Positions 50,101 to 59,100 of a stretch of DNA of 64,000 nt are shown here, piece after piece (the first letter of the stretch is position 1; every line of letters starts with the position of its first letter). This DNA is from Eremophila alpestris peregrina (taxonomy: Eukaryota > Chordata > Aves > Passeriformes > Alaudidae). Position numbers and translations under genes: made by a program. The notes beneath the pieces are model-generated. The model was not told where the DNA came from, did no database searches, and saw only the letters and a list, made by a program, of their open reading frames with translations. The DNA lies in the NCBI GenBank assembly GCA_009792885.1, contig WMCF01000007.1, positions 7,405,267 to 7,469,266 of the forward strand, in the 5' to 3' direction.

Positions 50101-53100
50101 CAATATTCAGGAACAGCAAGATAATAAAAGGTGCTGAGGAATAAAAAAAAGTACAAATCTAACTGTTTTTAAGTTAGATTGTTTCTCAATTCTACCAGTA
50201 AACTAATGTTTTACTCTGATATATTAATTACACCTATAAACAGCTGATAAAAATCTTACCTTTTTCTCCGATATTTGTCATTGTCACTGAAAAAAAGAAA
50301 AAAAGGAAATAATAAAAATTCATGTTTAAATAGCAAATAATATAACTCAGTATTTAAACTTTGTTTTCTTTCAACCAAAGATGGAAGAGTAATCATCAAA
50401 CAATACACGTTTATGGTCACACACTGTGAAGCTTTTATGCTGTGTACATTCATCATGAGAATAGGTACACAATATCAATTGCTTATAAGGTTTTTTGGCT
50501 CCTCTTCCCAGGCTCATTTCGTGATAACTAGGACCTCCATCTGTCTGAAGCTGCCAAAGTTTAATCCAAGAAAAACCATCTCTGAAGAGCAGTTATTTCT
50601 TCTAGCTATGGTTGCACAGGTTTCACTCTTCATTTATGTTCTGTTCTTGAAGTAGAGGTATCAGACTCCAGAACTGGTTTTGACAGCAATAGTTGCTGCT
50701 ACCTTAGATATTCAAAGCATAAAAACTGAAAGTGGACAAAATGTGCATTTTCTTTAAGAAATTGCCTACGGATTACAAGAGTTGGGGACAGTAACAGAGT
50801 GAGAAAGGGCAAGTATGTCAGGCATGGAAGGGAGCACACAGGTATCACATATCAGTGACTGCATTTTCCACTCTTGGTCACATTATTTAAAAGTAAGCAT
50901 CCCACAACAGGTGTCTCAGAGAGATCAGAAACTCCCAAGTGATTGTTTCCCTGATAAAAATGATTGCACAAGGCTGGTCTTCAAGCAGCAGGCACAAGGC
51001 AGCTCTCGTGGAAAAGCCAAACAGCCATGCCATCTGACTGATGGATTAAGCTGAGGCTTGGAGACTGAGCTAAAGCCAGGATTTAAATACACCTTGCACA
51101 TTGCAAGTGGGGACCGTGGGACCAGAGCAGCTCAACACCTTAACTAATGCTCTGGAAGAGTGAACACTTATCAAGGTGGCAGATGACACCACCCTGGGGA
51201 CAGCAGCTGGTATGTGCAGGACTTCCACTCAGGGGGACCACAACAGGCTGGGGGAATGAATGGGGGCCCTTATGAAATTCACGCAAAGTTCTGCACCTGT
51301 AAAGAAGCAGCCCCCTAAAATGACACAGCCTGGGGACTGCTGGGCTGGAGCAGCTCTCTGGAAGAAACCATGGAGTTGCTGGTGGGCAGGCAGCAGAAAG
51401 GGTCACCAGCCACATGGGCTACGTCTGCAGGCAGTCAAGGGAAGGGTTTATTCCCCTCTGCCCAGCACTCATCAGACCACATCCAGAACACAGCAGGGAT
51501 CTGGGCCCCCTGACACAACAGAGAGACAAGTCCAGGAGGAAACAACCAAGCTGGCAGGGACTCCTCCAAAGAGAGGCTGCACAGCCAGGGCTTGTCAGGC
51601 TGGAGAAGACATGGTTTTGGGAGGGTCTCCCAGGACCTCCTGGTAGGCACTGAGGAGCTGGGTCTTCATACTGGCACAGAGCGGGATGACAAGAGCCAGT
51701 AAGTGTAAGTTGAAATGAAAGGATCAGATTTGCTATAAAGAAAAACATTTCCACCATGAGAACCATCCACCAGAGGAGGAAGCTGTCCAGACATGTTGAA
51801 CAGCCTCCAGCAGCGAAGTTTTTCAAGACTCAAGCTGCTAAAACCCTGAACCACCTGGTGTGACCTCACACCTAGCCCTGTTTTGATTAGGAGGTTGGAC
51901 TACACGAGCTGAAGTCCTCTCAAACATGAATTACTCCACAATTCTGTAATTATAAAACAGGTCTATTAAAATGGAGATTTGACTATAGCTCTACCAAAAT
52001 AAGTATCTACCTTACCTGAGGGAAAACAGTAAGCAACCATATTTATAAAGCTCCTCAAAAAATCAGAAAGACACCACAGAAGTTGCATAAGCCACAAGAA
52101 ACTATATTCTGCTCTCAGTTTTCTGAACTCTTTAGAATTTGATAAGCTGAACATCCATCTAGACAACTGCTAGAGAGAAGCTGAAGGAACATGTATATAC
52201 ATTTGACTCTTCTTGTAGGGAAGCAGACGTGCTTCCCTACAATAATGCACAAGGATTGTAAAATTGTAAGAAAATAGTCATCCACCAGATGATTGTTTAT
52301 AAAACAAAAGACATCTTCAGAGCTGGTATGCAATTTAAAAGTGATGGAGTTCTCAGATTAAGGCAAATTAGCCACTATTCAAATTCTGGTTTTCTTTCTC
52401 CACTTGGAATGATCAGCAAAGTGTGCAGAAATTTTGCCAGCCTTCTTAGAGTAACTACTCTCTGCTAATTAAAAAGTCACAGCCAAGCATACATTGCAGA
52501 ATCACCAGTTTCAAAGCAAAATCTACAACCTTCACAATAATTTGTGGTATTTTTCTCTCCTTACAAGGGAATTCCACAGAACATTGCTATGAAAGCAACC
52601 ATAATCTTTTTTCCACCCCTTATCTTTGGATAAAAGTTATTTACTAATGTGTCTGAGACCTCTAAATTTTCCACAATGCCTATAAGTAAAGGACAGAGTA
52701 GTCCAAATTCAGTAATTTCTACCAGACAGCAAACCTAAAGCTTTTCAAAATTTCTGTCCACCTCCAGAAGGAATTACACTCCTGAGAGTCTACACCTGCA
52801 TAGATGACTGTCTTCTCAGCTTTTGCACTATCTAGCTTGGAACCCAAATGCTGCTGACAGTCAGGGCCACAAAGGCTAAAACACAAGTGCCCAGAGATGT
52901 CCAGTTAACCCCAGGAGGGTGGGGTTTGGTTTGTATGTATGTATATATGTATATTGTAATTTTAATTTCTTTTACCACCAAGTATAAATCAAAATTTATT
53001 TCATACACTCCTGAGCTGCAACCACTTTAAGAGACCAAAGCAGAGAGATGCCAGTACCATCATTTTTCTCTGCACATATTGCAACTGTTGTGTACAAGGA

Positions 53101-56100
53101 GACAACAGTTGTTGCCCAACAAGCATTCCCACAGACAGTGACAGAAAGAAACTGTGCAAGAGATCCAATAACCTGCCTGAAGTGAAGTACCAGTCCTGCT
53201 TATGCCTTTTTAAATCACCTCTGACAAAGGCTCCCTGGAGGAGGTACAGTGTGTGGGAAAGTAATGGACAAGCATCTACAATACAACAGCACCAGAGAGG
53301 AAATGAAGGTCTGGGGTTTGGTTTTTTTTGGGTTTTTTTTTTTTTTTTTTTTTTTTTTGGTTGCAGGTTTTTTGGGTTTGGTTGCTGGCTTTTTTTTGGG
53401 GGAGGCAGGGGAGGGAGTGGGAGAACATTTTGTTTTGCACCAATGTGGCAGAACTGACCAACAGGAAAAGAAATAGCTCTTACAAATCAAACTCTCTCTC
53501 AATTTTCTCTTAAAGATTTAAATTTTCTCCATTTATTGAACGGCCACGATACAAAGACCACTTACAGTAACTACAAGATGTTTATCCTAAGATCACACTA
53601 AAATCATACTATTTAAGAGCATGGAAAATAATTTTCTAGTATGAAAAAATCTTCCAATTTTGGATTTGATCAAAGGAATGTTTGCTATTTTTCCCACCTT
53701 CTGAATAGCACATGATATATTTATTTAAACGAAATTTTATTTTTTGAGTAGGATAATTTGTATCAGTTTTCTCATTTCTGTTTCAAGGGGTTAAACTCAC
53801 TGTGGTGAAAAGTAGGTCGACTGTGCATTCTGTCATTAATAAATATCAGCTGAAATGCTGCAAATGCACTTGCTGATAGTCAAATAGCACAGAAGTAATA
53901 TGGGTAAAAAGCATTGATGTCTATGATGAATAACATAAACACAAAGGGCATGGCAATCCCAACTGCTAAGCAATTTCTGGGAGAAAGCAGGGTAAATCCC
54001 TTTGGGACCAAAAATGGAATGACACTCCTTTATATTCAGAGATGGAAATAATTATAAAAACATGACCTGTCTTCAGGAAATCATTAAAACGTTACAGCTT
54101 TGTTTGCCTGAGATACTGCAGGGGCCAATTTCATTACGAATCACCCTTGCACTGCTGAAGCACCAGGATGCCATTGACAGTTCAGTCCTAGCAGACTGGC
54201 ACATCATTAGAGCCTCTCTGGTTCATTACGCAGCTTGCAGATGGTGCTCATCAGAATCAGGGACCAGGCTGGGACAGACACAGGATTTCAGCCAGCATAG
54301 ATGCTAATTTCCTGAGCCAGAAACATTGCTCCCTGCTTGCCCCAAGCCACAGGCAGCCAGAAACAGGAACAGCACATTCAATAGTCAATGCCACTCAGCA
54401 GCCTGTGCTTGCAGAGAACAATTGCACAGAATTGAAACACAGCAAAGAATGCTGTGTTTCAACAGATCATAAAAAGTCAGGATAGTTTCCATCACCAAAT
54501 TAGTTTGCTAGGGAGAGAAATCACATCACTGGGCACCTTGCACACTGGGTCAGACCAAGTGGATTTCCCACTTCTTCAGCTTACACACATTTTCTCTAGA
54601 AATCTTTATTCTCACTCAACCATGTAAAAACTAGGTAGACGTCCATCTCCACGTAGCTAGAGACATGGTAAGACACACTGCTATCACAAACCCCAGAAGA
54701 TTTTAAAAGATAAATTTCATATCAAAATTTGCATTGGTTTTGCAACATTAAATTTTGCTTGACTTCTAAAGCCAAAATTAAAGTTTCTGAACTGTAATGT
54801 AACAGCTAGATCTAAAAATAAGGGGAAAAAAATGGGAGAAAGCAATTAATTTTTTAAAGCTGTGATGAAAGTGGATGTACAAATTTTTGCTATCATATTT
54901 TATGTATATTTTTTAAATATTTAAATCTTTGGAATGGGAAAACAAGATACATCTGATACAGAGACTCTGCAGCCACATCTATAAATAGCTGGTTCTCTCA
55001 AACTTTTATGAAGTTTAACATCTTGAATCTGATTCACAAAACTAAGTACTTATTTTATCTTTATAGCATATTTGAAGCAGCTGTAAAACACTGATCTATA
55101 GATGCAGTTTGACTCAGTTCTATGCACACATAAAAGTGTTTTATAGTTGTGACAAGTGTTCTGTCATTGCCTGCAATAGTCCTTTAGTAAAAATATCAGT
55201 GCTTGCAATAAAAACCTACCTCTGTGCTAGACAGAGCAGTGATTTGCATTGATTCAGAGTGACAAGGTGCCACCAGTGCTCTCTTTCAGAACAAAAGTAA
55301 CGGATATATTTCTGGGATATTTAAGGTTGGCATAGGTAGTCATCAATAACCCATATATTTGCATTTGATGGCATTTGCAAATGTTTCAGAAGATTAATTT
55401 TAACCCTGTGCCCATCAAACTGCATCACTGTCCACCTGTCCAGCAGCAAGCTGCTATCTGGTACCTTTGTAGGGGAGGTCACAAAACTACTGCTTTTGTA
55501 TAGGGTATGACTAAGAACTGACTTCATCTTTCTTTTTTACAAACTTCCAATTTACCTTCCAAGTCACAAAGACTGAAGAATGAAATGTGTCTGGCGCTAC
55601 CAAAGTCATAGACACTTGTGTTGCCAGCACTGCCGGATGCTTTTCAGCAAACAAAAACTACACACTGACAAGAGCAACTCTTGAAGTTATGTATCAAGCA
55701 GTGTTAAACTTTTACCTGAAAAAATAATCTTGTCCAGTAACTGTATCTTCACCACAGACCTTATGTTTTCAACTTCAAGCCATGGTTTACATTTCAGGGC
55801 ACAAAACCTACAGGTAATACGCTGGGCACTACACAGACAGATAACCAGCCATGCTGAACACAGACCTCAGTCCTGTTTCAGAGTTGTAGAACAGCAGCTG
55901 CCTCCAAAAGTCTGAGAAAGCATCCACATGAAATTTGGGAAAAGCACAGGAGCACTCTGGCTATAATTCAGAAGCCAATTCTACTTCAGCCACCAGTTTT
56001 GAAACTTTTCTCAAGGTAACCACAAATGTCACAAGAGGGGAAAAAAAAAAAAAGTAGTATTTCCAAGATATGGAATAAAAATGCAAACTCTCTTGGACCA

Positions 56101-59100
56101 TAGTACTTTTGCACCTTAGCAGCTAAATGTGCAGAAAGGGTATTTAACTGGTATTTGACAACAGCCAGCTGCAATGTTACAATGTACTTGTATTTCTATA
56201 GCAAATCTAAGCTCTAAATGGCTACAAGATGTAAACTGAAAGTACCATAAATCGTTTAATCCATCTGGAGAACATACTGTGCATAGAGCTCAAATCCAGC
56301 TAGCCAAATGCTGGGTCTAACTCTTCTTTTTTTGTTGTTTTTTTAAGCTCCTTCCCCACCCCCACACCCCCATCAACTTCTATCTCCTTATTTTCTGCCA
56401 CTTGTGATGCCCTGATGACACTGTGCCAAGCCCACAGGGCATGTATTAATTCTGCCTCTAAACTGTGATGAATTAAGCAGCTTTATATCCTGTTGTAATT
56501 CCATTCCACTGATGGTTCAGTGGGTCAAAAACCTCAATTCAGCAGTAATCAATCTGATCCTCCAGCAAAAATCTTTCATGATCATTAACATCTTTAGCAG
56601 CTGGATGTCATTCCATGCTTTCTGTTCCACTCTGAAGCTAGCTGTGGGCAGATACCAGTCACATATTCTACACCAAAAAACAAAGATGTGACTTATGAGC
56701 ATTCCTGACAGTACTGTGAATATCTTGTTCTACCCTCTCTTCAGCTCTGCTGAAGTAATTTATTCTGTTCCAAATCAGGCAAATCACTCACCAGGTGGCA
56801 ATATTTGCTCCCTTTCCCTTCACTGAAGTAGTCACAAAATGCTTATTGCTCGTTTTTTCCACAGTAGATCTATTTTCCTTCTTCAAAATTACAAATTCAA
56901 GCTGCATTTTCTGACAGAATTCTCTGAGCAAGAGCATTATCCTTTGAATTAAAATTAACGTCATTTACAAATGGATCAAAACTGAACAAATTTATATTGG
57001 ATACAGAATATCTACAGGATAACCTTTTCATCAGCTAAGCTGTTATTTTTACTAAAAACGTGTCATAACACTGTCAAATGTTTTACACTTTCCTTCTTAT
57101 ATGCACCTCCAAATCATGAACTGGTAGGAAAACAAGATATAACAAAAGGATGTCAGTATCTGCATTTGTCAAGAACATTTCTGACAAACAGCTGTCAGAA
57201 ACTGCAAGTAACTACTGGTTCTGCCTTACCTAAAGCATGGAATGGATAACTCCTCCAAGTCCCTTTCAGTTCTACTAACCTGAATTAGAGATGTACCTAC
57301 CTAAGAAGGGAAATGTAAATGTAATTTTTTTTTCTTCACATGCAAGGATTTTAATAAACACTGAATGTTCGTTTTCAGGTTTTCATAAACAGTGAATCCA
57401 ATGTGTATTCTCTGAGTATAGACACATGGATCCAGGTGCTGGGGTTAAGGATTTCATTTGCACTTCATGTTACTGTTGTTCCATGTATTCCTAGGTTGAA
57501 ATTTCAGTAGCTTGAGCTGTCAAAGTTCACTGTACTCACTATGTGCTGCCTGCATTTCCCCATCCTTTTTAAAGACAGAACAACAAATCTCTATCACTCA
57601 CAAACACAATTTTTTTTTTAATGGGAAGGAATACTTCAAGTATTCCTTCCCATTTAATACCCAGTAATTTTAAACGCTAAGCTAATCAGGGTTAAAAAAG
57701 AACTGCTGCTAGACAGGGCTTGTGAGATGACAAAACTGGTAAAAATCAAGGGAATGGCTCCAGATCAGGGGTAAGCAATTTTTAGTTGAGTGTTTTAAGA
57801 CCAATTCATAAATGCATTTAATTCCAGTATTCATTGTACATCCAGCAGAAAGAAGATAACTGTTTGCTAGTGCTCAACACCTTTCTCCTCCTTCTCCTTC
57901 TTGTTAAAGGTCAAAGCTGCATAAACACTTACCTGAATCCACTAATAAAAGAGATGGAACTCCAGACATGGCAATACTAGTGAATAGTGGATTCATTTTT
58001 CTGTTTCCAAAATCCCTTTTTGTTTCTAAAATGCTACTCAATACTGTAACTACTCAGCTTTAGGTATATAAGGAATCAGCTTAGTAGATTTCTTAAAAAA
58101 AAAAAAAAAATTGTCCCTCCTATAACGCTCAGAAGAAATTTGAAAAAAACCCTAACAAATAAACCCTAACAAAAAACCCTGCAAAGCCATTCAAAATACT
58201 GCATTTGAAACACTTCCTCATTACTAAAAGCTCGGATAGACCACTCACATTACAGCAGTGCAAAGTCCTACTGCACAAGGGTTAACACTGTTCCCTGTAT
58301 GCTGTCAGCCTCAATGACAGAAAGCTGCAGGAAAAACCCCAGCTATATACGTCCTCTTTAGCATTCAGTGCTGCAGGAATACAAGATGCACTGAATACAC
58401 AGGCTGGCTTCAAAGCACTGAAATGCTCAGTCTATTCCTGCCGTTGGCTTTCGTTCCCAGAGTTGTTAGTTATTCCTTCTGTTGTTTACACTAAATATTC
58501 ATTAGTAAGACAAGACATAAGCTTATTTTATTTTAATATGCCAAAAATGAGGGAAAACATCCAGATATAGATAAAAGATGGAATTACTGGAGATCGTGGA
58601 TGACTATTATGCTGAATTAAAAAAAAACTGGTGAGCCAGCTCCCACTGGAAGGTGTGGGGGTGGGTGGTAAACAAACAAACAAATAAACAAATCACACTT
58701 GTCCATTGAAAGAAATTCAGTAAAAGATGCTTTAGCTAAGCCCCAGAATTCCATTTCCTCCCCCTCCTATTGCAGGCCTTCTGCTTTGAGGGGTTCTCAA
58801 GTAATCAGTGAAGCACAGTTTATAGTCTGAAGCAAGTTCCAAGCATGTAATTTCCTTAAGACGTACCCACTTCCAGGTAAGCTTGAACCCAATCTTCCTC
58901 TGTCACACAGATATGCAGAATAAAAACTACAGTAGAATACTGAAGCAGTAGTGCCCAGAACAAGCTTACTGTACCTACAAGGCTGCACACATTAGGACAT
59001 TAACTACAGAGTGGCTTTTCCCTGGAACATCCTTGCCCTCCTCGTGTCAGATTACAGCTCTCCGTTCTGAGACCGGCTTGCTCAGTCAGCTCCCAGAACC

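Noticed and set aside
51260..51826. 128- and 135-codon ORFs on both strands
   Set aside because: They lie inside the CR1 retroposon and are not host genes.
53333..53358. 26-T run as the poly(A) tail of a retrocopy on the - strand
   Set aside because: The sequence that would be the retrocopy body is only more A/C low complexity; no gene-like sequence or target duplication is seen.
53182..53513. ORFs with Phe or Lys runs
   Set aside because: Translations of the poly-T/poly-A tract.
58146..58181. Interstitial telomere repeat
   Set aside because: Only two to three CCCTAA-like units separated by A-rich spacers; too short and irregular.
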